64,000 nucleotides of DNA from Harmothoe impar (taxonomy: Eukaryota > Annelida > Polychaeta > Phyllodocida > Polynoidae): contig OX381708.1 of NCBI GenBank assembly GCA_947462335.1, forward strand, positions 7,750,001-7,814,000. The letters are read 5' to 3'. This document shows positions 33,701-42,879 of this stretch, piece after piece. The position numbers were made by a program, and so were the translations under genes. The notes beneath the pieces are model-generated. The model ran no database searches, had not been told where the DNA came from, and worked only from the letters and a program-made list of their open reading frames with translations. Every line of letters begins with the position of its first letter. Positions within the stretch are counted from its first letter, which is position 1.

Positions 33701-34919
33701 TCTTTTCTACCTCAGCCTCCATAGCACTTTTTTTAGCCATGGGTAACCGACGGTAGGGGATTCTACTGGGAAGCGCGTCCCCAGTGTCAACCCGGTGTTG
33801 TACCGTATTGGTACGCCCTAGAGGATCTCCTGGTTGCGCAAAGGCGTCAGATAATTCCGACAGCTCATTTGCCACCATTTCGCTCTCTAGGGTTGTGAGG
33901 TGTGACTCACACAACAGGGACCTTAAATGTTTCGGCAGGTTGGATTTAGCTAGAGCCTCTTCGTGGGAAGAGTCTCCCGCCACCACACCTACTTCCACAA
34001 AGTCCGTAGTTAGTGAGTCTACCCCATATGCTCGCGTGGTGTTACCAATAGGCGTCCCCTTTCGTAGAGTGATTTCTCTACTACTCGAGTTACAAATCGG
34101 TATCACCCCCCAACGAGCGTTGGCCAGGTAAGTATGATAGCCAGCAAGACCTAACTCAGAGAGCTTTTGATCTTCTGGTTCAAACATTCCCGGCCGTTTG
34201 GCCTGCACTCCCACGCAGCTGACTAGGACATCGGATACATGTCCTGCTGCCAACTTTGTGTCTTGTGCCACTGACGCCACAGAAGAACCATTCCTTAAAA
34301 CGCACTGTACAGATTGTTTATAAGGATGTTTAATCTGAAGTCGGCCTGTTGCGGTGTTCATTGTTACCCCGTAAAGAGCAGCAAAGTCCATCCCCAGTAT
34401 GCCATCATCAGTGATGTCGGTGATGGTTGGACATATCCAGTATGTCTTGCCATCGACCAACATAGGTTTTACAGTTCTGCCATAAGTCTGCATACTATCT
34501 CCCGTAGCAGTCCGAGCCTTTACTCCCAGTAGCGGAGCTTCGGGCTGGTTGCAAAGACGGGCCATGAATTTACGGTCGACCAAGGTGTGAGATGCACCCG
34601 TGTCGACCAAAAATTCACCACGCGTCCCGGAAATAACCAGACTCAGGTACCAACGCTGTCCCCGTAAAGGGACACACTCAGAGGTCAGCATCGGGCTTCC
34701 CCCTCCATCCATAGCAACCCCTTTTGTCAGGAGATAATCCCAACACGGGTCGCTCGGGGAGTCTTGAATCACACTGCTCTGGGCAATTGATTCTAACCAA
34801 GACTCCTCTAAGCCAGCGACTACAGAATCCTCCGGATTCCGTTCGTCCTTGCCAGCCCCGCCTTGCCAGACGCTTACAGGTTGTACAGACCCTTCTGCCT
34901 CTGCGCGGCCTTGGTTCAT
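30780..34919 (-). CDS. pol: pol polyprotein: protease, RT, RNase H, integrase; one in-frame stop
   Basis: Copies the element RNA and integrates the DNA. From the first Met: aspartic protease with DTGAS at 106-110; reverse transcriptase with CIDYRKLN and YLDD at 536-539; RNase H starting around DTDAS (687-691); integrase zinc site H926/H931/C961/C964; integrase core D993 and D1053. A TGA at 31737-31739 follows residue 1060. The same frame then continues to 30780 and carries the expected catalytic Glu 35 residues beyond D1053, a GPY/F-like module and two AT-hooks (GRPRK twice). The stop therefore splits the D,D-35-E triad, and this copy should lack integrase unless it is read through. The stop could be a CGA-to-TGA transition. 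The open frame extends upstream of the Met to overlap gag in the -1 frame, so expression as Gag-Pol is likely. Confidence 0.92.
30792..31080 (-). other. Integrase C-terminal tail with two AT-hooks
   Basis: The end of pol encodes RRRGRPRKLP and, shortly after, KRGRPRKKG, both matching the AT-hook core (basic-GRP-basic) that binds the minor groove of A/T-rich DNA. Many Ty3/Gypsy integrases carry a chromodomain here instead; I see none. A role in target-site choice is inference. Confidence 0.7.
31009..31026. promoter_or_regulatory. Perfect 18-bp palindrome ACCGTCGGTACCGACGGT
   Basis: Two back-to-back copies of the 9-mer that recurs through the element. It sits in the pol coding region, just upstream (element sense) of the AT-hook codons. 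A candidate protein-binding site (inference). Confidence 0.6.
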
Positions 34920-35002
34920 GGAAGAGTTAACACCGTCTACTAATCCCTTACAGGCATGGCTAACTGTGGGGGCGCCATCCTTGCCAAGAGGATGGGCCCC
35001 AT

Positions 35003-37156
35003 TCAGTTTTCCGTCTCCTTTTCAGTTTTAGCAGCGACGGGTGCAGGGGCTTTGCATTCGCTAGCCCAATGACCCATCTTTTGACAGCGTCTACATGGCT
35101 GAGGTTTCGTGTCCTTTTTCTTCTTTTTCCTTCTCTTTCCAGATCCAGAATCAGAAGTGGACGCAGAGCTCTTTTCCAAGTGCTTCCGCAACAAACCCTC
35201 AATCATCTTTTCCATGTCCCTGTCAGGCATTACTGCCGCCACCTCCTCGGAGGCGGGCTGTTTTTTCTTAGGTGGTTTTGTGGCGGCCTCTATCACCTGA
35301 GCTCCTTTCGGGGCTACAGATGGAGCTGCCGACACTCCTCCACTAGGAAAAACAGCCTGTTTGGTGTCATACACATCTGCATGGTCAAAAAGGTCAGCTA
35401 GAGATAAGTCCGGCTGCCATTTCTCCCGCAGATATGCCTGGAGATTGGTGTCTCTGACTCCATTGACGAACCTGGAGGTTAACTCCTGGATGACAGTGGG
35501 GGTGTCAGGTCTACATCCCTGATAACACTCGGATATCAGTTCTTGTAGAGCAAATCCGTAGGATCTCAGATGCTCGTCCTTGCGTTGGACACGTTTGAGC
35601 AGCTGAGTCCTTGGGTCATGCTCACCAATCTTCCCAATCGCCCATTCAGCTGTTTCTTCAAGTGAGCTCAATGTCTTGATCTTCACTCTCTCGAACGCCA
35701 AAAGGGCTGGTTCACCTGGTCCGTTGCAGAGTGCCTGCTTCAGAGCAACCAGCGCTTGCTGATTGTTCCAGCGATTGCTCTCCACAATAGCCTTGAACCG
35801 AACTTTGTACTTTCTCCAGGGTGGCGACCCTGTGAAAGGCGGAATATCGATGGCCTTTTGACGGGCTGCATCAGGATGTTTGATCTCCCCAAAGTTGAAA
35901 GGAGCATACCGTTCATCCAGTTCATCGATGTCCCGCGGGACGATGTCTGTCCCCAGCTTCTCAATAGCCGGGTTCCGGTCGTACTTAGCCCGCTGGACAG
36001 GAGTTAAGCCCTGTCTAGCTCTGGGTTTCGGTACTGGAACTGAGACCATGGTCTGCTGTTGGTTCAACATCGTTGAACCAGTAGATGGGTGGGTGTACCC
36101 TGGAGGTGTTGCCGTGCCTCCAAAGGCGCCACCACAGACCGGAGTCTGTAGATAGCTAGCCCCCATCTGAGGTGTCATACCTGTTACCGTGGTGTGTACT
36201 AGCGGCGGGACACTTGAAGGTGTCACTGTCGTGTACACATTGGGTACGGGCATGACTGGAGGTACCACCATGGTAGGTGGTGGTACTTGCTCCGACTTCG
36301 TCTTCAGGTCATGATTGACTTGTCTTAGGCTTGCGAGGTCCTGTCTGGCTAAGTGGAGCTGCGTGCTCAAATCCTTTCCCAAGGAAGTTAAGCTTGCAAC
36401 CTCACATTCGCCAGACACCCTCTGGTGCAAAAGTTTGTCAACCTCCACCTTGTGGGAAGCCATCTCGTTCTGGAGTTCCAGCAGGAACCTTTTCTTCTCA
36501 TCAACCTCCCTTAGGAATAACTTCCTAGTTTGATTGATGGAAGCAAGTTCCTTCCGGGCTTCCGCGAGCTCATGCAACTCAGTTTTCCTGGTGGGAATAC
36601 CCATGGCAGCTAGTAGGTCCCCATCCAGTGGTAAACTGGATGGCTCATCTACTGCCGGTGGATACTCCTTACCAGGAGCTTCTGTTGCCACATTAGTCTT
36701 CTTTGATAGCCCGCCACCCCCCATACCGTTCGGTGTAGGAGTGGCACCATCAGTGAAAACCGACGTGTCTGGATCCAATGAAGGATCTGCTACCGTCGGT
36801 GTAGAACCGAAGGCAGCTGGGCCGAGAGTTTTAGGCTCTCTACCCGGTATTTTCTGACCCTCAGGACAGAAAAGATTCGTGGAAAGGGAGTCCAACGATC
36901 TCCTGGAGCTTATATCAAAGGGTCCCGGGATTGGAGATTGCTCCCCATCCTCTCCTCTGGTAAAGGCTTCCACAATAGGATCACCTATTGCTTCTTGGGA
37001 GAGGTCGTCACCGGGCACCTCCAAGGCTGCCCGGCTCTCCCCCCTATTGGATTTGCCTGTGAAGAAGCGTACATTCTGTACGGCTTCTTCACGTTCCTCA
37101 GCAGGGGTTTTAGTCCTGCCGCTGAACGAGCTGACAAAATCGTATAGGTAATCCAT
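35003..37156 (-). CDS. gag: gag (717 aa) with CCHC zinc knuckle
   Basis: Structural protein that forms the virus-like particle and packages the RNA. The N-terminal 190 residues are low-complexity and acidic. Residues 190-290 form a strong coiled coil, rich in Leu, Lys and Glu. 290-400 is Pro/Thr-rich. About 400-610 is the capsid-like retrotransposon gag domain (IPPFTGSPPWRKYKVRF, then the helical FERVKIKTLSSLEETAEWA region). The C-terminus is Lys-rich and ends with the zinc knuckle CRRCQKMGHWASEC (CX2CX4HX4C, residues 688-701). It starts at the first ATG, 48 bases after the primer-binding site. No break seen. The long coiled coil is larger than in most gypsy Gag proteins. Confidence 0.92.
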   Translation of the reverse strand: MDYLYDFVSSFSGRTKTPAEEREEAVQNVRFFTGKSNRGESRAALEVPGDDLSQEAIGDPIVEAFTRGEDGEQSPIPGPFDISSRRSLDSLSTNLFCPEGQKIPGREPKTLGPAAFGSTPTVADPSLDPDTSVFTDGATPTPNGMGGGGLSKKTNVATEAPGKEYPPAVDEPSSLPLDGDLLAAMGIPTRKTELHELAEARKELASINQTRKLFLREVDEKKRFLLELQNEMASHKVEVDKLLHQRVSGECEVASLTSLGKDLSTQLHLARQDLASLRQVNHDLKTKSEQVPPPTMVVPPVMPVPNVYTTVTPSSVPPLVHTTVTGMTPQMGASYLQTPVCGGAFGGTATPPGYTHPSTGSTMLNQQQTMVSVPVPKPRARQGLTPVQRAKYDRNPAIEKLGTDIVPRDIDELDERYAPFNFGEIKHPDAARQKAIDIPPFTGSPPWRKYKVRFKAIVESNRWNNQQALVALKQALCNGPGEPALLAFERVKIKTLSSLEETAEWAIGKIGEHDPRTQLLKRVQRKDEHLRSYGFALQELISECYQGCRPDTPTVIQELTSRFVNGVRDTNLQAYLREKWQPDLSLADLFDHADVYDTKQAVFPSGGVSAAPSVAPKGAQVIEAATKPPKKKQPASEEVAAVMPDRDMEKMIEGLLRKHLEKSSASTSDSGSGKRRKKKKKDTKPQPCRRCQKMGHWASECKAPAPVAAKTEKETEN
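35006..35012 (-). promoter_or_regulatory. Candidate -1 ribosomal frameshift site
   Basis: On the minus strand, G-GAA-AAC lies immediately before the gag TGA. The pol frame is -1 to gag and is open from a TGA about 20 bases upstream through to the pol Met, so a slip here would join gag to pol. AAC in the A site is canonical, but GAA to GGA in the P site is imperfect pairing. Confidence 0.5.
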
Positions 37157-37189
37157 ATACTGTAAGTCTATTTAATACCCTATCAATGG

Positions 37190-37217
37190 TCGGTTCGATC
37201 AAGTGGTCACGGCACCA
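37190..37217 (-). promoter_or_regulatory. Primer-binding site, tRNA-His type
   Basis: One base from the 5' LTR. Read on the plus strand, 37207-37217 is TCACGGCACCA, which matches the 3' end of animal tRNA-His including CCA. 37190-37198 (TCGGTTCGA) matches the T-arm of the same tRNA at nearly the natural spacing. The minus-strand RNA would pair with both. Confidence 0.7.
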
Positions 37218-37218
37218 A

Positions 37219-37765
37219 TGTAGTTGGTCTCTTACTACGTATGTAACACTTGAGTACAAAAACCAGACAAGGTAAATTAGACTTTAATATACGGCGACTT
37301 TATTGTAAAGGTAACTCTTGGGTATTATAGTACAAGTATAACCAGCGGATATACAAGATCAGAACAGATATATAATACAGTGGGGCAACCCTATAGCATA
37401 GAGTTAAGCCCGTGAGCACAGGGTGGTCATGTCACGACAGTCCCAAACCTGACTGACTTCCAATGGAGAAGTAGCCGTCTTATATACAGCGCTGCATAGC
37501 CACGTGACCGTACTAGCAGCGCCACCTGTTAGGTTTAGTTATGTAAAATGCTTATGTAACAACTACCGACGGTAACCGAAGGTGGTACCGGTACACTACC
37601 GTATAGATAACCGAGCTAGAGGAGTCGGTGTATGTAACGAACCGACGACACTAGTTAGATGAATAAAACAGTTATTAAACACAATAGAACCGTGTTGTCT
37701 TACATCATACAACATACAATAGATATACAACAATAACAGTTAGACTTTATAGTCAACCCGTTACA
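37219..37765 (-). repeat. 5' LTR of the Gypsy-type element
   Basis: 547 bp, same sequence as 26268-26814 as far as I can compare by eye. TATATAAG (plus strand 37479-37486) and AATAAA (plus strand TTTATT at 37299-37304) mark U3/R. One ACCGWCGGT copy is at 37565-37573. Confidence 0.95.
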
Positions 37766-38479
37766 GGAGCTTGGTGGATATAGGGGGGGGGGGTCATAAT
37801 GAAAACAGACCCTCGATTGTGGGGTATGGGTGGCCAAAATCCTCCAAGCTGGGTGGGGGGGGGGATTAACTAAATAAGGTCCATTTAAATCCTCACGACA
37901 ATGCGTGATTCCACAAGAACATGCGATTTTTTTGCGGGGGGGGGTCATTTCGCCAAATCTGAACATAGTGGGGGCTTCGTGATTACTTTCGGTTAATTGA
38001 GGGGTTGGAAAAAATTATTGTTGTGGGAAAATCCACCGAGCCCCCTCCCAGCTAGTAATAAATGACTCGGCCTGATGACTTTATGATCAAGGCCTAGTTA
38101 GACGACGATACCAGACCCACAGCAGTCCAGACCGCGATGGCAGTAACCTCTAGGGGAGTCAAAGTAAGTGCAAAGGGTGCAGCATTATCCACTATCTAGA
38201 GCATTGTGTAATTTACCTAGTATAATTACAATTTTTCCCCCTTTATAAGAAAAAGTAAAATCATTAGTCTAGACCCGTAGATTGTGTAAGCAAAGGTCTT
38301 TACTGGTTTTGGTAATAAGGTATCTCAAATTTCAAATTTCTCCCTCTCATACAGTATCTTATGCCTCACATATTCACTCACATTGACATTCTTTGGCTCC
38401 CTATACGACCAACCTCTCAGTCACTATAGCCTAACCAAGTTAGTCCTTCTTTAGTTCCCCATACAACCAACCTAGGTTA

Positions 38480-38857
38480 GGCAAAAAAAAAAAGGTGTGT
38501 TTCAGGTTACCCGACCCTACCTAGCAAGTTTTTATCCAATTTTGCAAAAAATAATCTATTTTTAACGTGATTTAGGGCTATTTCAGGGTCAATTTGATAG
38601 TTTATGAGTCAACGTCGTAGTCTGCGGAAACTTTTATCCAATATTGAAAAAATATTAATGTTTAAGTAATTTTGGGCCAATTTCAGGTTCAATTTTATAG
38701 TCTACGAGTCGACACCATTGTCGGCGAGTCGCCGCTGAAGTTTGCAAGTCAATTTCGGGGTACTTTTCAGTAGAAAGTCTTTTTTTTTTAAATAGAAAAA
38801 AACAAAATCCGACCTATCCTACCTAGATTTTCAGACTATGTAACCTGAAACACACCT
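38480..38857. mobile_element. GGCC-type MITE, right end truncated
   Basis: The left end is GCAAAAAAAAAAAGGTGTG after TTA. The right end stops at AACACACC and lacks the terminal T-run plus GGCC that the unit 3 copy (49678-50089) keeps. Confidence 0.65.
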
Positions 38858-39101
38858 TAGTTAATATTGTCAGGCTGGTCCAACTCACCTTAGTCTTGTC
38901 TCAGTGAGTTTTAGGCTGAGTCCTTTTTAGTAAGGCATTAGTCATATGTTGTTTTGCCTTGTTTTGAATAGCACTTGGTCATGTCTGACCATTGTCCCTA
39001 TGACTAACCTCGGATAGCCACTTCATACTAAGGAATGCCTGAGATAGCTCTCCTGGGTGCGTGGACAAATGTTCTGAGCACAATCATAATCTGTCCTTAA
39101 A

Positions 39102-39397
39102 GGGAGTGGTCATTTTTTAACAACAGGGGGGGGGTTAGTGGATTATGGGGGGGGCAAACACATTGTGACCCCTTGAAGGGGAGGACCAAAAAAATGTGGA
39201 CCCCTCTTGAGGGGGGGACCAAAAAAATTGCACCCCTTTTTAGCGAAAAAGCCTGTGCATTATGATAGCTCAATATCAACTTGCCTGCAGGGGGAACCAA
39301 AAAAATGTCGTCCCCTTCGTTGGGTGGACCAAAAAAATTTCGACCCGCCCATATGAAGATCCACCAACCCCCCTGTTGTTAAAAAATGACCATTCCC
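39102..39397. mobile_element. PIF/Harbinger-like MITE
   Basis: The ends are GGGAGTGGTCATTTTTTAAC and TTAAAAAATGACCATTCCC. The flanking TTAA-like bases are not a clean duplication. The interior contains repeated GGACCAAAAAAAT. Its counterpart in unit 3 is 50335-50629. Confidence 0.7.
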
Positions 39398-39676
39398 TTA
39401 AGATCATCTTAAAGGCGCACTGAACCAACGACGTCATTTGCGTACAAAACTCGGCAGGGTTAGGTCCTGGGTTGAGTGCGCCTTTAATCTTAATCTTGGG
39501 GGCTATGATTTACTGTGACTAATTCTATCACTTCAGCATAGAGCCCTATGGACAGCGGCAGACAACTGAAAACTCCAAAATCAAAGGTTTCTTGATAACC
39601 AATGATAATCCTATGGGCGTGCCAGGTTAATACACTCTGTCGACCACAAACTGAACGTGAAGGGTTACTTGACATA

Positions 39677-39867
39677 CCGTACCATCGCAATTAAGCGCCG
39701 GGGCGCTCTTCAATTTGACAGGGGTTTTACCCAGGCGCTTATACAAGACAGGCGCTTATTCAAGGTCAAGACTTTAGTGCTTAAGAAGCATTTGGAAGCT
39801 TCTATACCCAGCACTTATTAAAGACCGGCACTTATTCAAGACCAGGTGCTTTATCGCGATGGTATGG
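39677..39867. mobile_element. CCGTACCATCGC-type MITE, TA-flanked
   Basis: The left end is TA|CCGTACCATCGCAATTAAG and the right end is CTTTATCGCGATGGTATGG|TA. Internal GGCGCTTAT repeats. Its counterpart in unit 3 is 50909-51099. Confidence 0.7.
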
Positions 39868-40337
39868 TAGTTTATGGTAGAAGACAACCCTCATAGCGTT
39901 ACCTGCACCTATGTCATAGCGTGCATGGAAACACAGAATATGTGAGTAATCCCCCCAGGCAGCATGAATCAGAATGAGATTGCAGCATAAATCATTCAGT
40001 TGGGGTGGTGTGTACAATATTGCCGTCATCCACAGATGGCGGATGCAGCACGTGCTGAGCGAAACTGTACCATCCATATCTTCGTTGTTTATGGTCTGAC
40101 AGACTCGCTTTTTGACAGGGACAGAAAGCGGTACGTGCCCGCAGGCCGCGACTCACCTGCTCACCCGCACCCACCTACTCTCCCACACCCACCTGCTCAC
40201 CAACACCCACCTGCTGGCCTGAAATGGAATAACATACATATTTGACATCTGACTTGAGGGTACCTTCTAACAAGGATTTCATTTCTGATGCCAGAATTGA
40301 CCAATGAATGATCATAAGGGAAGACTATATCTAAGTA

Positions 40338-40545
40338 CTGTTAATGTAGATATTTTCGCGTGTAATCATTTTCGCGATTTTGCTATAAAGCACAAATTCG
40401 TGCTTACCTAAATTCGCAGATTTTCGATATTTTGCACTGAAATTTAATACTGTATGATTATTCGCTCTGTACATATTTTCGCGGATATTTAAAATCCGCG
40501 AAAATCGTGAAAATATGTACAGCGCGAAAATATATACGTTTACAG
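40338..40545. mobile_element. TTTTCGCG-type MITE, TA-flanked
   Basis: The left end is CTGTTAATGTAGATATTTTC and the right end is GAAAATATATACGTTTACAG, with TA on both sides. It is rich in TTCGCG/CGCGAA. Its counterpart in unit 3 is 51571-51778. It lies about 350 bp upstream of the transporter. Confidence 0.7.
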
Positions 40546-40896
40546 TACATGATAAGCAACCGACCTAGCTTACCCTGATTCATCTGTGAGGCCACTCACA
40601 CACTCAATCTTTACACACATGGGGCACAATCAATGACCAGAATGAGGAGAGATAACAGATCTGTCTCCATGCGACCCTGAATGCCGTCGGGTAGGGTTGA
40701 AGGTACTCGGATTCAACAAAAAGAATATCAGTAATATGAATAACTTGATTATTCTATGTAGGAACTTCAACATGGTCTGAGTTGTCAACATAGGCATGTA
40801 TTCTTTTGCAGATTTTGCCACAAGGTAATCTTAAGCTTGACAGCTGGGAAACAGCAGCCTCATTTTGAGATATCTTCCTCTAAAGTATCAACCATT

Positions 40897-41904
40897 ATGA
40901 AACATCCGGAAACACCCAAGTGCCCACAGCTAGCTGGTGTTACATCTGGATTGACTAGCCTGACATTCGATACCTTATCTGCTTGCTGCACCCAAGCTCT
41001 GCTGGGAGCCATCCCAGACTTCCAACTCTCTGCGGGACGCTCGCTGTTTCAATCTATTGCCTACATCACCATCGGGAAGCTCATTGGAGCTGACTTTAAC
41101 ATCAACAAAGAGACTATTCCTGAGGTCCTCGCTCTAGGTATATCGTATATGGTGTGCAATGTGGGACTGTTCGGAGCTACATCATATTTACCTTTAAGTG
41201 AGGTCCAGGGTATAGTGACAATTACAAGCCTGGTATTCACGTTATTGTTCACCAAAATTATCTTCCAAACAGACGTAAGGAAGATGAATGTACTATCAGC
41301 CATTGTGTGTGTGTTTGGCGTTCTGCTGGTGGCACAGCCATATTGGTTGTTCAAAGGGCGTCATATTGAATCCAGATCAGCATTTAACATTTCTAAGTTA
41401 ATTCACCCAACAAACAAGTCAAGCCAATATGTGGCAGTTTGTACATGTGATAGGCTCTTGGGTTATTCACTGGCTATCATTGGAGGTGCTTGTGCAGGGT
41501 TCTTGCATAGCGTAAATGGTAGAGTTGACCTGGATCCAATTGTTAAAGCTTCCTATGGGGTATCACTCTGTCTGATTGTTTCACTGGCGTTTATGTTCTA
41601 CATGGAAGAGCCAGTGTTAGTCATGTATGTGAATCAGGCCTTGCTGGTATTTGGACATGGCATAACATCAGTAGTATCATCATTCCTGTTCTTCCAAGCA
41701 GGGCACTACATTACAGGACCAGCTATATCACTGGTGTACAGCTTCGCAGTGATAGCAATGCTTATATCTCAGTACACCATCATGCATTCTATTAAACCAG
41801 GGAACTACAACTGGATTGAGGTACTGGGATGTCTGATTATAGTCTCTGGTGCAAGCATTCAACCTGTACTTGACATGCTTATGAACAAAGCAGAGGCTAA
41901 TTAA
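40897..41904 (+). CDS. EamA/DMT-family transporter, SLC35G-like, copy 2
   Basis: 335 residues, single exon, same membrane topology and landmark motifs as copy 1 (YLPLSEVQGIV, GVLLVAQPYWLF, GCLIIVSGASIQP). It differs by about 25-30 residues, for example GVTSGLTSLTF in helix 1, EVLALG in helix 3 and a one-residue insertion near the C-terminus (MLMNKAEAN). Conserved acceptor-like TTTTGCAG (40804-40811) opens a possible N-terminal extension in frame, as in the other copies. No stop or frameshift, so probably functional. Substrate unknown. Confidence 0.85.
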   Translation: MKHPETPKCPQLAGVTSGLTSLTFDTLSACCTQALLGAIPDFQLSAGRSLFQSIAYITIGKLIGADFNINKETIPEVLALGISYMVCNVGLFGATSYLPLSEVQGIVTITSLVFTLLFTKIIFQTDVRKMNVLSAIVCVFGVLLVAQPYWLFKGRHIESRSAFNISKLIHPTNKSSQYVAVCTCDRLLGYSLAIIGGACAGFLHSVNGRVDLDPIVKASYGVSLCLIVSLAFMFYMEEPVLVMYVNQALLVFGHGITSVVSSFLFFQAGHYITGPAISLVYSFAVIAMLISQYTIMHSIKPGNYNWIEVLGCLIIVSGASIQPVLDMLMNKAEAN

Positions 41905-42879
41905 TTACCATAATAACATTACATTGAATTTCATGAATTCTCAATTTTTCTCCTTAAATCCCTATAATCTATGGTAACTGCTTAAACGAGTACTATGGAA
42001 ATAGATTTTATTTTCTTTCTCTTAAACAGTTATTAGAGAGCTACGATGCAGTTTCCGCCAACTGAGAGGTGATTCCTTTTCTCAAATCATGTCATCAGGA
42101 ACCATCAATATAAAAGGTTTTCAATCAGAAAACGTACACTATGCAGTTACCATAGTACTTAGCAGAATGTTAACGTCATGAAGTCCTTATACTTAGGAAA
42201 ACATGGCTGAGTGGTATGGTACCAATATTGTTAAGGTGATCATATGTCAACATATGATGATAGTGAACTATATAAACTATGTTTATACGTTCTGGGTTAT
42301 GTATTTATAAACTGTCTTGGAGTTAAGTGAAAGACACAGGTCTAGGTCTAAACAGGACCGGACTATTAGTAATTTGTTTTAAAACCTTCAAGAGAAGGAA
42401 AGAGTTCCCCGAGAAGATCCACCACACACCTAATTTGAGTGGGAGGAGGGGGACCTTTCTTGACCTGAGTTATACTGGAAGTTGTGTTTTTTCAAACAAA
42501 ATGTCTATCTAGACAAAGGAAATTGCTATATTATACGTAAGTGCACCCACAGCACAAATATGATTAATATCTCGATGTAAATGTCATAAACTCAGGAATA
42601 AAGATTAATGTTACAAAAAAAACACTCTCCATATCAATGTTACATTTCAGATTTTATATGATATATAGCACTATATCAATATCAACATCATCAATTCATG
42701 CCTGGTATATGCCTTTACTAGCCATTTTCCTGTAATACATGGCATGCATGGCTCTTACCAAAAAGACAGTTACCACAGTAGGAACCGTGTACTGCACTAG
42801 GTGGCCCCCTAATATGAAGGTCCACACATGCTGTACACAGGCGCAAGTGGACAGACTCATCCTGGAGTGCAAATTAAAA
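41905..42879. other. Unit 2-specific non-coding DNA 3' of the transporter
   Basis: It includes a 13-bp perfect inverted repeat CTATGGTAACTGC / GCAGTTACCATAG about 170 bases apart (near 41970 and 42140), suggestive of another small element. No gene. 41905-41960 is shared with the end of unit 3. Confidence 0.45.

Larger units (their letters stand above)
26268..37765 (-). mobile_element. Full-length Ty3/Gypsy-type LTR retrotransposon (11,498 bp)
   Basis: Two 547-bp LTRs bound the element, which is flanked by a 4-bp GGAG duplication (26264-26267, 37766-37769). The uninterrupted site is preserved in unit 2 near 48957. All genes read on the minus strand in the order LTR, primer site, gag, pol (PR-RT-RH-IN), promoter-like spacer, extra ORF, polypurine tract, LTR. 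This integrase-last order is that of Ty3/Gypsy (Metaviridae). LTRs appear identical by eye, so the insertion is young. One nonsense codon breaks integrase. At 11.5 kb it is long for the group because of the extra ORF and flanking non-coding DNA. Confidence 0.95.
17648..38021. repeat. Transporter duplicon unit 1 (includes the LTR retrotransposon)
   Basis: It starts at TGTGGGAAAATCCACC, the same sequence that starts units 2 and 3. It contains transporter copy 1, a downstream block (19890-26267) collinear with 42880-48960, and the right-flank sequence 37766-38021. Without the 11.5-kb retrotransposon the unit is about 8.9 kb. It lacks the roughly 2.5-kb stretch found in unit 2 (38190-40730) and unit 3. 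Confidence 0.85.
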
